Assembly (NCBI RefSeq): GCF_900101815.1
Contig: NZ_FNAO01000001.1
Span: forward strand, 186,001-250,000
From: Pricia antarctica
GTDB lineage: Bacteria > Bacteroidota > Bacteroidia > Flavobacteriales > Flavobacteriaceae
DNA length: 64,000 nucleotides
Direction of reading: 5' to 3'
Position 1 is the first letter of the stretch. Each line of letters opens with the position of its first letter. Below the pieces are notes generated by a model. It was not told where the DNA came from. It saw only the letters and a list, made by a program, of their open reading frames with translations, and did not search any database. A program made the position numbers and the translations under genes. Positions 33,695 through 44,197 of the stretch are shown here, in pieces.

Positions 33695-34225
33695 ATGATA
33701 ATTTATGGCAGAGTAACCTCCGAAGAAGAGTTGAATCAGATACTTGCCTTACAGCAAAAGAATTTGCCCTGGGTCGTTTCATCCGAAGAAAAGAAAATAG
33801 AGGGTATTGTTACCGTTTGCCACACGCTCGACATCTTGAGGGCGATGAACGAGCTCTGCCCGCATATCATTGCAAAATCCGACGGTATCGTAATTGGCTA
33901 CGCCTTGTGTATGCATCCAAAATTTGCGGATGCAATTGAAGTGCTTCGCCCCATGTTCGATGAAATAAATGTGGTACATCCCAAGATTAAAAACTACATC
34001 GTGATGGGTCAAATCTGTATCGCAAAAGCGTTTCGCGGTCAAGGGGTCTTTCGCAAATTGTACCAAACCATGCTGGAGAACATTCAACCTGAATTTGGAC
34101 TAATTATTACCGAGGTCGATGCCGAAAATAGGCGTTCGCTGCAAGCGCATTATTCGGTCGGGTTTGAGGAATTTAAAACATATCGGTCGGGAGACCAAAA
34201 TTGGAAATTGATTGGGTTGAGTTGA
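33695..34225 (+). CDS. GNAT family N-acetyltransferase
   Basis: A 176-residue acetyltransferase. The fold is recognised by KSDGIVIGYALCMHPKFADA (strand), GQICIAKAFRGQGVFRKLYQ with the acetyl-CoA loop R-G-Q-G-V-F, and FGLIITEVDAENRRSLQAHY, where the H-Y-x-x-G-F motif follows. The substrate is not predictable. It stands alone 90 bp after the M61 gene and converges on atpC, separated by a strong bidirectional terminator. Confidence 0.85.
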   Translation: MIIYGRVTSEEELNQILALQQKNLPWVVSSEEKKIEGIVTVCHTLDILRAMNELCPHIIAKSDGIVIGYALCMHPKFADAIEVLRPMFDEINVVHPKIKNYIVMGQICIAKAFRGQGVFRKLYQTMLENIQPEFGLIITEVDAENRRSLQAHYSVGFEEFKTYRSGDQNWKLIGLS

Positions 34226-34245
34226 AAAAATTGGTGTCAATAAAA

Positions 34246-34284
34246 TTTCAAAGAGCCATCTGAGAAAACAGATGGCTCTTTGAA
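34246..34284. terminator. bidirectional terminator between the GNAT gene and atpC
   Basis: CAAAGAGCCATCTG pairs perfectly with CAGATGGCTCTTTG around an AGAAAA loop; the flanks AATTT on both sides supply T-runs in either direction. It serves the two converging genes. Confidence 0.85.
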
Positions 34285-34327
34285 TTTCAATTCGTTTTTG
34301 AGGATTAAAAAGTTGGTTCTAAGGCGC

Positions 34328-34606
34328 TTAATCCGCCAGGATAATAATCTTATTATCCTTCATCTCAACCGTACCGCTAGTAATATGCAGAACCGTTTTT
34401 CCATTGACATCATTAGAAAATTTGGAGGCATGGGCTTTGGAAATGGAAGTAGTACCGTCGAACTTGACATCACCTTCCTGCAATAGGGAAACGATGGCCG
34501 CGTGGTCTTTCAACATCTGGAACTCGCCTTCGACTCCGGGTACGGTTACCGAGGTGACTTCTCCGGCAAACAATGTTGCCTCTGGGGATACGATTTCTAA
34601 ATGCAT
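34328..34606 (-). CDS. atpC: ATP synthase F1 epsilon subunit, short form
   Basis: A 92-residue protein with the N-terminal beta-sandwich only (MHLEIVSPEATLFAGEVTSV, VEGEFQMLKDHAAIVSLLQE, TVLHITSGTVEMKDNKIIIL). E. coli epsilon has about 138 residues because of an additional C-terminal helical hairpin that inhibits ATP hydrolysis; this one lacks it, a state common in Bacteroidota. It is downstream of atpD by 138 bp, an intergenic space that contains a TTCCAAAT-type repeat. The rest of the ATP synthase genes are not in the window, also typical for the phylum. Confidence 0.95.
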   Translation of the reverse strand: MHLEIVSPEATLFAGEVTSVTVPGVEGEFQMLKDHAAIVSLLQEGDVKFDGTTSISKAHASKFSNDVNGKTVLHITSGTVEMKDNKIIILAD

Positions 34607-34661
34607 TCTTTCGATTAGTTAGTAGTATGTTTTAGGAAACTGAAACTTTCTGCAAAGAAAA

Positions 34662-34722
34662 GATTCCAAATTCTAAATTCCACCGCCAAAACCCTGTATT
34701 GGCATTTGGTGCTTGTCATTAG
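34662..34722. repeat. dispersed TTCCAAAT-type short repeat
   Basis: GATTCCAAATTCTAAATTCC, then GGCATTTGGTGCTTGTCATT, between atpD and atpC. Confidence 0.5.
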
Positions 34723-34744
34723 GGATTTTCCCAGCTCCGCTCGA

Positions 34745-36277
<1,533 letters not shown>

Positions 36278-36382
36278 CTATCCCGATGGGAATCCCATCC
36301 TGTTTTTCAGGGGGCAAAGATAGGGTATTAGGCTTAATTTGAAAACTACTTTTTGCTGTTTTTTGGGATGTCGATTTACGGC

Positions 36383-36409
36383 AAAAAAAGAGCGGCCGAA
36401 TTGGCCGCC
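36383..36409 (-). terminator. intrinsic terminator after the large TonB receptor
   Basis: GCGGCC-GAATT-GGCCGC forms the stem (36392-36408); the seven A at 36383-36389 read as a U-run on the minus strand. Confidence 0.85.
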
Positions 36410-36434
36410 CCTAGGTTTCATTTTTTGTACAAAA

Positions 36435-39260
36435 TCATGGATTAATTGCCCAAGAGAGGTAATACAATGACCCTATATTTCCGGTACCAACGGCTGAAAA
36501 ATACTCGTGGCCCGTTAGGTTCGAACCGCCCAATTTGAATACGGACTTGATACTGGGCACCGAATAGTTGATCTGTGCATCTAACACGCCGTATGCAGGT
36601 ATGTCGCCATCGGCAAACGTAGCCTGCCATAAATAGGTATCGCTCCATCGGTAATTGATATTGAAACCGAAATTCTTGAACAGGTCCGTATTTCCGAAGG
36701 AAGCCTTGAACTTATGTTTGGGCGTGTTGAAACTCGTTCTAAAATCAGGGAACGCCGCTTGATTGAAATCCAGTTCGCTAAAGGTATAACTGCCTCCTAT
36801 ATCAAAGTTGCCCAATATTTTGGCATCGATACCGATGGTCGCCCCGTAAGAGTTGATATCCGCAAGGGAATTGGTATAGGTTTGAAACGCTTGAAAATCT
36901 CCGTTTTTCAGTGCTAAAAGCGATAAGCCTCCATCTCCCGCCTCACCGTATAGAGGAACAACTACGGTAGTATTGGATATAAAATTTTTGTATGCATTGT
37001 AATACCCACTTAAATCAATAGCTACTTTTCCAAGTTGAGCCCGATACCCAACCTCATACGCCGTTATTTCTTCGGGCTTAACGAATGGGGTGTTTACAGT
37101 CGTCGGATTTTTAGCCTCTACGGAACTCTGCGAATAGGCGTTTTCGTAAGCGTCCCTACCTGTAAGAATAACTGATGACTGACCTGTCAACACCCTCCCC
37201 TTAGTACTCAATAGAATTGGTGACGAAGTATATCGGTCAGGATTGTTAGGAGCGGAACCCACCAGAATAGCTCGCCCTGCATTCAGACCAATGAATAGGT
37301 CTTGGGTCGTAGGGTTTCTAAAACCCTGTTGTATCGATCCACGAATGTTGTGGTTTTTCTTTTCCCCCAGAGTATAGACCAAGGAACCCCTGGGCGAAAG
37401 GAAGCCGTCGAAAAATTCGTTCTTATCGTATCGCACCGACCCCGTAAACTTCAAACGTTCCTCAAAAAATTTCTTCTGCAATTGGGCATAGGCCCCATAT
37501 TCCCCGTAAACAATGGGCTTATCAACATCGGTAAAGATGGTGCCAGTGGAGTTTAAAACATATTCCCTGAAGGAACCCCCGACCTGAATTTCGGCAAAAT
37601 CTTGCGTCAGATGGCTGAAATTATAATTGGCATCAACATGGCGTACTTTAGTATTATCGATAAACTTGGCACCGGTGGTCAGGTTTCCGTCCGTAATGAC
37701 GTTTGTAAGGGCATTTTCAAAAGCCGGCGTACCGGGAATTAACCTTCCCGAATCGGCCGCCTGTCTTGCAGCGGCATGTGCAGTGGCATCATCCAATTGT
37801 ATTCCAGTTGGGTTTGCCGGTGTCACTACCCCCAGCTTGGCACCGATAAACGTTCGAGCATAATCGCCGAACCAAGAAGGCTCACTTGCATCATCGGGAT
37901 TGGGTGCATCCCTTTTCCAGCGACGGTTTACGTTTATGGCGGCAAAACGAGTGTCGTAGGAGTTTCCGGAGTTTTCGGCCGTCAGATATCCCCGTAAAAA
38001 GAAATTATCGTTTCGGATTTCGAGTTTATGCTGCTGCATGATAAAATCTTGTATGGAATATCGGTTGGCACCTTGGTAAATCGTATTACCCCGACCGACC
38101 CTGGCCTGATAGACGATTTCAAAATCATCGGCAAAAGGCCTAAAATGCAATGCGCCGTCGAACTTGACGCTTTCCGCGCCATAATCCAACAAATCCGCTT
38201 CGTCATAACCCGTCCTTGAAACTAATGCGGATCCAATTGTTCCCGACGGTAGCGCCTGTGTTGTACCATCTGGCAAATCAGGCACCGCAAGATCATCAAA
38301 ATCAAGTGTCGTTGAAACCTCATCCCCGTAAATATTGAGTCCATCGTAAGCAGGATCGATTCGAGTGCGCCCTGGATTCAGCAAATCAATATCGTTGTTC
38401 GCATGCCAGTCTTCTCCCCTCAATATGGAAAAATTGACCTTGGCGGCAAACTTGTCGCTGAAGGCATGTGCCGCACGGATACCAAAATCGTAATATCCGT
38501 TCGTCCCCGCTGCATCTTGGGAAGTGGCCCCGCCCTTAAGATAGGTGCTGATCCCTTGATAGTTCCAAGGATCTTTACTGGTCATAAAGAGGATACCGTT
38601 AAATGCGCCCGCCCCATAAAGTGCGGAAGAGGCCCCAGGAAGTATCTCGACGCTCTTGACCTCGAGTTCTGACATACCTACCAAGTTCCCTAACACAAAA
38701 TTAAGGCCCGGGGCGGAATTATCCATTCCGTCTACCAATTGCATGAATCGATTATTCGCAAAAGTGGCAAAACCACGGGTATTTATGGATTGAAAAGTAA
38801 GACTGTTGGTATTGACATCAACCCCTTTCAAATTCTGAAGTCCACTATAAAAAGACTCCGAAGAAGTAGTCTTGATCTCCTTCAGTCCGAACCGCTCTAC
38901 GGAAACGGGAGATTCGAAAATACGTTCCGGAGTTCGTGAGGCGGAGATGACGACCTCGTCTAAAAAGGTCTGGGTTTCGTTCAAAACAATGGTCAAGGTG
39001 ACGCCGGTTTCCGTGACTTCCTCCTTTCCCTCGGTATAACCTATACTTGTAATATTCAGCTGAAAAGGGGGGACTTCGGAAGTTTCTAAAATAAAATTTC
39101 CATCAAAATCGGTCGTAGTCCCGATGGCTTTCCCATCGATTACAATATTGGCCCCGGGTACGGGCTGTTCGTTCTGATCGACTACTTTACCGTTTACGGT
39201 AGTCTGCGAAAAACCGAAGCTCGCCATCAACAATAGGGGGAAAAATAGTATTGCTTTCAT
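36435..39260 (-). CDS. TonB-dependent receptor with N-terminal carboxypeptidase-like regulatory domain
   Basis: A 941-residue outer-membrane receptor. A signal peptide (MKAILFFPLLLMASFGFSQT) is followed by a CarboxypepD_reg-like domain (NGKVVDQNEQPVPGANIVID, then GTTTDFDGNFIL), a plug domain (FQSINTRGFATFANNRFMQL, VEILPGASSALYGAGAFNGI) and a beta-barrel ending in the aromatic-rich LYYLSWAINP. The substrate could be a siderophore, vitamin, peptide or glycan, none deducible. No SusD partner is adjacent, so a SusC-type role is not supported. It ends with a terminator and starts about 195 bp from the glmS stop. Confidence 0.93.
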   Translation of the reverse strand: MKAILFFPLLLMASFGFSQTTVNGKVVDQNEQPVPGANIVIDGKAIGTTTDFDGNFILETSEVPPFQLNITSIGYTEGKEEVTETGVTLTIVLNETQTFLDEVVISASRTPERIFESPVSVERFGLKEIKTTSSESFYSGLQNLKGVDVNTNSLTFQSINTRGFATFANNRFMQLVDGMDNSAPGLNFVLGNLVGMSELEVKSVEILPGASSALYGAGAFNGILFMTSKDPWNYQGISTYLKGGATSQDAAGTNGYYDFGIRAAHAFSDKFAAKVNFSILRGEDWHANNDIDLLNPGRTRIDPAYDGLNIYGDEVSTTLDFDDLAVPDLPDGTTQALPSGTIGSALVSRTGYDEADLLDYGAESVKFDGALHFRPFADDFEIVYQARVGRGNTIYQGANRYSIQDFIMQQHKLEIRNDNFFLRGYLTAENSGNSYDTRFAAINVNRRWKRDAPNPDDASEPSWFGDYARTFIGAKLGVVTPANPTGIQLDDATAHAAARQAADSGRLIPGTPAFENALTNVITDGNLTTGAKFIDNTKVRHVDANYNFSHLTQDFAEIQVGGSFREYVLNSTGTIFTDVDKPIVYGEYGAYAQLQKKFFEERLKFTGSVRYDKNEFFDGFLSPRGSLVYTLGEKKNHNIRGSIQQGFRNPTTQDLFIGLNAGRAILVGSAPNNPDRYTSSPILLSTKGRVLTGQSSVILTGRDAYENAYSQSSVEAKNPTTVNTPFVKPEEITAYEVGYRAQLGKVAIDLSGYYNAYKNFISNTTVVVPLYGEAGDGGLSLLALKNGDFQAFQTYTNSLADINSYGATIGIDAKILGNFDIGGSYTFSELDFNQAAFPDFRTSFNTPKHKFKASFGNTDLFKNFGFNINYRWSDTYLWQATFADGDIPAYGVLDAQINYSVPSIKSVFKLGGSNLTGHEYFSAVGTGNIGSLYYLSWAINP

Positions 39261-39391
39261 GTTAAGTTTAAGTTAAATTGATTTGTATCGGCAAGTTAAC
39301 ATTTTTTTTAAACCGAAAATCATAAAATGAAAAAAATTATGCATGCATAGTATTTTTTTCGTAAATATCATCGCTGAGATTGCTATATTCC

Positions 39392-39424
39392 CAAAATAAA
39401 AGACCATCGATCGTGCGATGGTCT
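39392..39424 (-). terminator. intrinsic terminator after glmS
   Basis: AGACCATCG and CGATGGTCT form a 9-bp stem with a 6-nt loop; the A-rich AAAATAAA on the plus strand is a U-rich tail for the minus strand. Confidence 0.8.
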
Positions 39425-39454
39425 CTATCAATTTTTTCTATTTGAGGATGCTCG

Positions 39455-41302
39455 CTACTCCACCGTAACCGACTTGGCCAAGTTTCTAGGCTGATCCACA
39501 TTACAACCGCGCATTACGGCGATATGGTAAGACAGCAACTGCAAAGGTATTGTAGTCAGTAGCGGTGTTAGGCTTTCAAAGGTTTCCGGCACTTCGACCA
39601 CATGATCGGCCAGTTCGGTAACCTGTTCGTCGCCTTCGGTAACAATGGCAATGATCTTCCCCTTTCGGGATTTTATTTCCTGAATATTGCTTACTACTTT
39701 TTCGTAGTGCCCCAACTTGGTGGCGATTACAAAAACGGGCATTTGTTCGTCGATCAAGGCTATCGGACCGTGCTTCATTTCGGCCGCTGGATAGCCTTCT
39801 GCATGTATATAGCTGATTTCCTTTAATTTAAGCGCACCTTCTAAGGCGACAGGAAAATTATAACCCCTACCTAGATACAAGGCATTGGTAGAATCTTTGT
39901 ACACTTCGGAAATAATTTCGACCAACGGGTTCGATTCCAAGGCCTTTTCGACCTTGGCAGGAATGGTTTCCATTTCCACCAAGTATTCACGGAAGCGAGC
40001 TTCTGAAAAAACGCCCTTTTCTTTGGCCAGTTTCAGGGCAATCAAGGTCAAGACCGTAATTTGCGTGGTAAATGCTTTGGTAGAAGCGACTCCGATTTCC
40101 GGACCGGCATGGGTGTAAGCCCCCGCATCGGTCTCACGGGCAATCGAAGAACCAACCACGTTACAGACACCGAATACAAAAGCTCCATTTTCCTTGGCTA
40201 GTTTGATAGCGGCCAAGGTATCGGCCGTTTCGCCGGACTGAGAAATCGCTATCAACACGTCTTTATCGGTAATTACGGGATTTCGATATCGAAACTCCGA
40301 GGCATATTCTACCTCAACGGGAATTCGTGCCAGATCTTCAAAAATATATTCGGCCACCAGCCCGGCGTGCCAAGAGGTGCCACAGGCTACAATAATAATA
40401 CGGTTGGCATTCATGAACTTGTCAAGATGCTCATCTACCCCGGCCATTTTTATAAGACCTTGTTCCGTACGCAACCTGCCGCGGTACGTATCGAGAATAG
40501 CGCGAGGCTGCTCATAGATTTCCTTGAGCATAAAGTGGTCGTAACCGCCCTTTTCGATTTCCTCTATGTTCATTTTTAGTTCTAGGATGTTCGGATAGGT
40601 AATCGCGTCATCTTTGATTTTCCTCAATTTGATCTCTTTTCCGAGACGGATTACCGCCATCTCCTCATCGGCTAAATAAATCGCATTGTTGGTAAATTCA
40701 ATAAACGGGGAAGCATCGGAAGCAATGAAGAACTCGTTTTCCCCGACGCCAATAGCCAATGGGCTACCCAATTTGGCCACAACGATCTCATCCGGTTTTT
40801 GTTTGTCAAAAACCGCAATGGCATACGCACCGACCACTTCGTTCAAGGCCAGCTGTACCGCTTTCCCGAGCTTGACATCTTCTTTTTTCTTGACTTCTTC
40901 TATGAGGTTGACCAACACCTCGGTATCTGTATCGGAGTGAAATGTATAGCCTCTTATAATCAACTCTTTTTTGATGGATTCGTAATTCTCTATGATTCCG
41001 TTGTGGATGATAACCAGGTCGCCGGAATTTGAGTAATGGGGATGTGAATTTACATCGTTGGGCACCCCATGGGTCGCCCAACGCGTGTGACCGATACCCA
41101 AACTGCCCTTTGTAGAAATTTGCTCCTCCGATTTCTTTTTCAAGTCTTCGACCTTTCCCTTGGTTTTGGAAAGATTAATAGCATTACCGTCGTAAAGTGC
41201 GATACCGGCACTGTCATACCCTCTGTATTCTAGACGCTGAAGTCCTTTGATAATAATCGGATAGGCATCTCTATGCCCTATATACCCAACAATTCCACAC
41301 AT
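39455..41302 (-). CDS. glmS: glutamine-fructose-6-phosphate aminotransferase GlmS
   Basis: A 615-residue enzyme that makes glucosamine-6-phosphate, the first step to UDP-GlcNAc. Cys2 is the glutaminase nucleophile (MCGIVGYIGHRDAY), the N-terminal Ntn domain contains LEYRGYDSAGIAL and GIGHTRWATHG, and two SIS domains bind the sugar phosphate (ACGTSWHAGLVAEYIFEDLA; NFPVALEGALKLKEISYIHA). It ends in NLAKSVTVE. It follows the DUF4270 gene on the same strand, after a 200-bp gap; a promoter box lies at 41344. Confidence 0.98.
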   Translation of the reverse strand: MCGIVGYIGHRDAYPIIIKGLQRLEYRGYDSAGIALYDGNAINLSKTKGKVEDLKKKSEEQISTKGSLGIGHTRWATHGVPNDVNSHPHYSNSGDLVIIHNGIIENYESIKKELIIRGYTFHSDTDTEVLVNLIEEVKKKEDVKLGKAVQLALNEVVGAYAIAVFDKQKPDEIVVAKLGSPLAIGVGENEFFIASDASPFIEFTNNAIYLADEEMAVIRLGKEIKLRKIKDDAITYPNILELKMNIEEIEKGGYDHFMLKEIYEQPRAILDTYRGRLRTEQGLIKMAGVDEHLDKFMNANRIIIVACGTSWHAGLVAEYIFEDLARIPVEVEYASEFRYRNPVITDKDVLIAISQSGETADTLAAIKLAKENGAFVFGVCNVVGSSIARETDAGAYTHAGPEIGVASTKAFTTQITVLTLIALKLAKEKGVFSEARFREYLVEMETIPAKVEKALESNPLVEIISEVYKDSTNALYLGRGYNFPVALEGALKLKEISYIHAEGYPAAEMKHGPIALIDEQMPVFVIATKLGHYEKVVSNIQEIKSRKGKIIAIVTEGDEQVTELADHVVEVPETFESLTPLLTTIPLQLLSYHIAVMRGCNVDQPRNLAKSVTVE

Positions 41303-41343
41303 AATATTAGTTCTTTAGTTATGGGGGAAGCTCTGTTTCACGA

Positions 41344-41351
41344 CAAATTTA
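41344..41351 (-). promoter_or_regulatory. putative -7 promoter box of glmS
   Basis: TAAATTTG on the minus strand fits TAnnTTTG, giving a leader of about 35 nt before the glmS ATG. No classic glmS ribozyme was recognised in that short leader. Confidence 0.45.
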
Positions 41352-41474
41352 AGCGAAATGAGTAAAAAATATCCCTGTTCTAGAAATTAAACGAAGAAAT
41401 GTGGGAACTCGTATGTAGCAGTCCGGGAAATTAAGATTTAATGATTAAACAAGGTTTTGTCCCGCATTGATTTA

Positions 41475-41503
41475 TAGAATTTGGAATTTGACCCTTTTTG
41501 AAT
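41475..41503. repeat. dispersed TTCCAAAT-type short repeat, inverted
   Basis: GAATTTGGAATTTGACCC with a further GAATTTC near the end of the DUF4270 gene, opposite in orientation to the other copies. Confidence 0.4.
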
Positions 41504-41504
41504 T

Positions 41505-43277
41505 TCAATTCGACTCGGTATAAAAGATTTCAAGCTGCAGTTTTTTACCTGCGTTGGCTGTGGAAACGTTACTACCGAAAAGCACAGTACCTAACGGACT
41601 CAGCGTGGCTGCCACCGGTAGTTCCGTTTCGGTATCGTTGTCGAGCATGGCATTGGCACTATTGAAAAGCCCTATGTTCGGCGTAATCGTCAGTCCCAAT
41701 GTGGCATTATCCGCATTACGCACGACCAAATCGTTCATATAATCGGTAATCTTTACCGTATATTTCAGCTCGGACCCGCTGCTCTCTCCCTGTAAGAGTC
41801 CGCCATAAAATGGATAGCTACTTAAATGGGATTGACCCTGCGCGGCCGGTGCGTCATTTCGGCCGATAAGGGGTGCATTGGTCTCCGTATTGTACAGATA
41901 CAGTCTCGGTGGCTCGACTACGCCCGGTTTCTTGTCTACATAAAAGACCAAATTGGCCTCATTGATGATCCAGTTGTTGGCCTTAATCTGCTCGATGGCC
42001 TGCCTTCCATTGGCATCATCGAAAAGCTTGATTTCCGCAAAACTACCGGCACCGCCTTTGAGGTAAATACGCTCCGCATTTTCTTCGGAAGCAATTCCGT
42101 CGGCAACCTCAGGCGGATAGGCATCGTTGATAAAACTGTTCACCGCATTGCCCGCTATCGAACCTACCTGCGTAGAGGGGTTGGTCTGTTGCGTTACAAA
42201 TTTGAGCTCTAACTCTTTGTTCTTGACCGCTTCACTGGCCGTATAACTATAGGATATGGTGATTTTGGCATCCCTCAAATTGAAAAGCATCATCAGCTCT
42301 TCTCCCGCCGAGGGTTCCAGCGAGAAGTGTATGCCCCGTAAAAAATTAGCGAAGTTGGCCTGGGTCAACAACTCGGAACTGCCCTCCCTATCCAAAATGT
42401 TCTTTTGAAAGAATTCTTTGCTTAACGCCACACGTATACCGGGAGCCAATCTCGTGAACTGCTCCGCCTCGTTGATGTTCTCGGTAGCGGCATCGTCCTT
42501 CTTGGGCAACAAAATCTCTTTTTCACTTATGGTAATCGTTTCGGAATCCAATGAAATTTTATCAGTCAAAAAGCCCGAAAAATCTTGATCGGAATAATAT
42601 TCCTGCGCCTCTTGAAAATTGGTGTTCGGATCCAAATCCCTTAAAAAGTAAGTGGAGCGTTGCAGGTTTAATTGAAACGGCATATCGCGATTTCCATAAA
42701 TACTATCTACGTCGATGGTGCGTGCAAATTGATCCTTAACAAAACCATCCGCTTCATTGCTATCCCTTACGAGAGGGTCGGTTCCCCTACTTTTTTCCTG
42801 GTTATCGGTAAATCCATCACCATCGGTATCGCTATTAGGGTCTAACGGATCCTTGTCCAACGCATCTATCACACCATCATTATCGGCATCGCCGGACGGA
42901 CTGGTCAAAAAGGGAATATAGAGATACACCGAATCGACGGTCTCGTTTTCGGGAGTACTCTCCGCTTCCGGTCTGGCATCTCCAAAAAGCGGGTTTTCGG
43001 TCGGCAATTGAACTTGTGAGGTAATCGTTGCCTCGGTCTTTCCGTATATGGGATGATTATACGTCCCCAATTGATACACGGGAAGCTGATTGGCACGTAC
43101 TGCCCGTATCTTTTTATTAACGGCAAAGACGTCGAAAACGGCCTTATCGGTATTGAAAGGTTTGTTACCGATAACACCGGCACCAATGGTAGTCAGGTCT
43201 TTTTCACAGGCTGCCAATACGGTAACGAGCGCAATTACCGCCAGTGCGGTAAATTTAGGTCGATTCAAAAAAATCAT
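41505..43277 (-). CDS. DUF4270 lipoprotein with thrombospondin-type calcium repeats
   Basis: A 590-residue surface lipoprotein (signal ALAVIALVTVLAAC, lipobox Cys at residue 24). The family opening CEKDLTTIGAGVIG and VFDVFAVNKKIRAVRANQLP is the DUF4270 type. About residues 123-165 hold Asp-rich TSP3-like repeats (GDADNDGVIDALDKDPLDPN, then SDTDGDGFTDN), which bind calcium in relatives. The remainder is mostly beta structure. Its function is not known. It is in a group with the glycogen synthase-like gene (end to start 5 bp) and probably co-transcribed with it. Confidence 0.85.
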   Translation of the reverse strand: MIFLNRPKFTALAVIALVTVLAACEKDLTTIGAGVIGNKPFNTDKAVFDVFAVNKKIRAVRANQLPVYQLGTYNHPIYGKTEATITSQVQLPTENPLFGDARPEAESTPENETVDSVYLYIPFLTSPSGDADNDGVIDALDKDPLDPNSDTDGDGFTDNQEKSRGTDPLVRDSNEADGFVKDQFARTIDVDSIYGNRDMPFQLNLQRSTYFLRDLDPNTNFQEAQEYYSDQDFSGFLTDKISLDSETITISEKEILLPKKDDAATENINEAEQFTRLAPGIRVALSKEFFQKNILDREGSSELLTQANFANFLRGIHFSLEPSAGEELMMLFNLRDAKITISYSYTASEAVKNKELELKFVTQQTNPSTQVGSIAGNAVNSFINDAYPPEVADGIASEENAERIYLKGGAGSFAEIKLFDDANGRQAIEQIKANNWIINEANLVFYVDKKPGVVEPPRLYLYNTETNAPLIGRNDAPAAQGQSHLSSYPFYGGLLQGESSGSELKYTVKITDYMNDLVVRNADNATLGLTITPNIGLFNSANAMLDNDTETELPVAATLSPLGTVLFGSNVSTANAGKKLQLEIFYTESN

Positions 43278-43282
43278 TCAGG

Positions 43283-44092
43283 CTATTTTAAAACTTCAGT
43301 GTTATAGAAATTGGCATAGGCATCCTCGAATTCTTGCAAGGATACGTAAGGCAACACAGGTTTTTGAAGGTTGGAGATGTGGTCTTGTAAATCTTCTGGA
43401 ATTCCTTCCGCCGCTAAAATAACCGCATCTGAATTATCGACCGCAATCTTTAACAAATTATTATAGGTAGGGGTATCAAGCGAGGCGATACTTTCTTTAG
43501 GGATGCCATCAAAAGCAATCTTATCGATCATAGCGGAATCCAGCTCGCCCTCGAAGGACTTCCCGTAAACGGAAATGACAATCTTACTGGTTTCGAACAA
43601 AGGCTCGTCAGCATAGAATTTTTTCAGGTATAAAGGCAACAAGGAAGCCATCCAGCCGTGCACGTGTATGATATCGGGCGACCAGTTCAATTTCTTGACG
43701 GTCTCGACCACTCCTTTTGCAAAGAAAATGGCGCGTTCATCGTTATCGGGATATAGGTTTCCCTCCTTATCCGTAAAGGTGCCTTTTCGTTTAAAATATT
43801 CATCGTTATCGATAAAATATACCTGAATACGCTCTTTGGGGATGGAAGCTACTTTGATAATCAACGGCATATCCATATCATTGACTACCAAATTCATTCC
43901 CGAGAGGCGAATTACCTCGTGCAATTGGTGCCTGCGTTCATTGATATTGCCGTATCTGGGCATAAAAATCCGTATCTGGCCCCCATTACTGTTGACCATT
44001 CTAGGAGTTTCGTAAGACATCAGGGAAACTTCGTTCTCCGGAAGATAAGGTACTAGTTCCGACGATACGAACAATATCTTTTTACCATTCAT
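43283..44092 (-). CDS. short glycogen/starch synthase (GT5 N-terminal domain only)
   Basis: A 269-residue protein matching the first half of GT5 glycogen synthase: KKILFVSSELVPYLPENEVS at the start (in place of the usual S-E-x-x-P-x-x-K-x-G-G-L), VNSNGGQIRIFMPRYGNINE, and DIIHVHGWMASLLPLYLKKF. The C-terminal nucleotide-binding half (R-x2-x-Q-K-G-x type) is missing, and full-length GT5 enzymes have about 470 residues. Such short forms recur in Bacteroidota next to panC, so this may be a genuine separate family with an unknown role. It is divergent from panC; its box lies at 44132. Confidence 0.75.
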   Translation of the reverse strand: MNGKKILFVSSELVPYLPENEVSLMSYETPRMVNSNGGQIRIFMPRYGNINERRHQLHEVIRLSGMNLVVNDMDMPLIIKVASIPKERIQVYFIDNDEYFKRKGTFTDKEGNLYPDNDERAIFFAKGVVETVKKLNWSPDIIHVHGWMASLLPLYLKKFYADEPLFETSKIVISVYGKSFEGELDSAMIDKIAFDGIPKESIASLDTPTYNNLLKIAVDNSDAVILAAEGIPEDLQDHISNLQKPVLPYVSLQEFEDAYANFYNTEVLK

Positions 44093-44131
44093 GTAATTTC
44101 ATTTTTAAGAGGATAGAATACAAATTGGCTG

Positions 44132-44139
44132 CAAAATTA
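44132..44139 (-). promoter_or_regulatory. putative -7 promoter box of the glycogen synthase-like gene
   Basis: TAATTTTG on the minus strand fits TAnnTTTG; it gives a leader of about 35 nt. Confidence 0.45.
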
Positions 44140-44170
44140 CAAAATTTATAGAGATTAGCCGTATTTATAG

Positions 44171-44178
44171 TAAGTTTG
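44171..44178 (+). promoter_or_regulatory. putative -7 promoter box of panC
   Basis: TAAGTTTG fits TAnnTTTG; the panC ATG follows 19 nt later. Confidence 0.5.
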
Positions 44179-44197
44179 CTCGCTTTAAAAATCCCCT

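Noticed and set aside
36435-39260. SusC/SusD-type glycan uptake pair
   Set aside because: The large receptor has no adjacent SusD-like lipoprotein and no sugar gene cluster around it.
41303-41345. glmS ribozyme in the glmS leader
   Set aside because: The leader inferred from the promoter box is too short and shows no ribozyme core; glmS ribozymes are mainly in Firmicutes.
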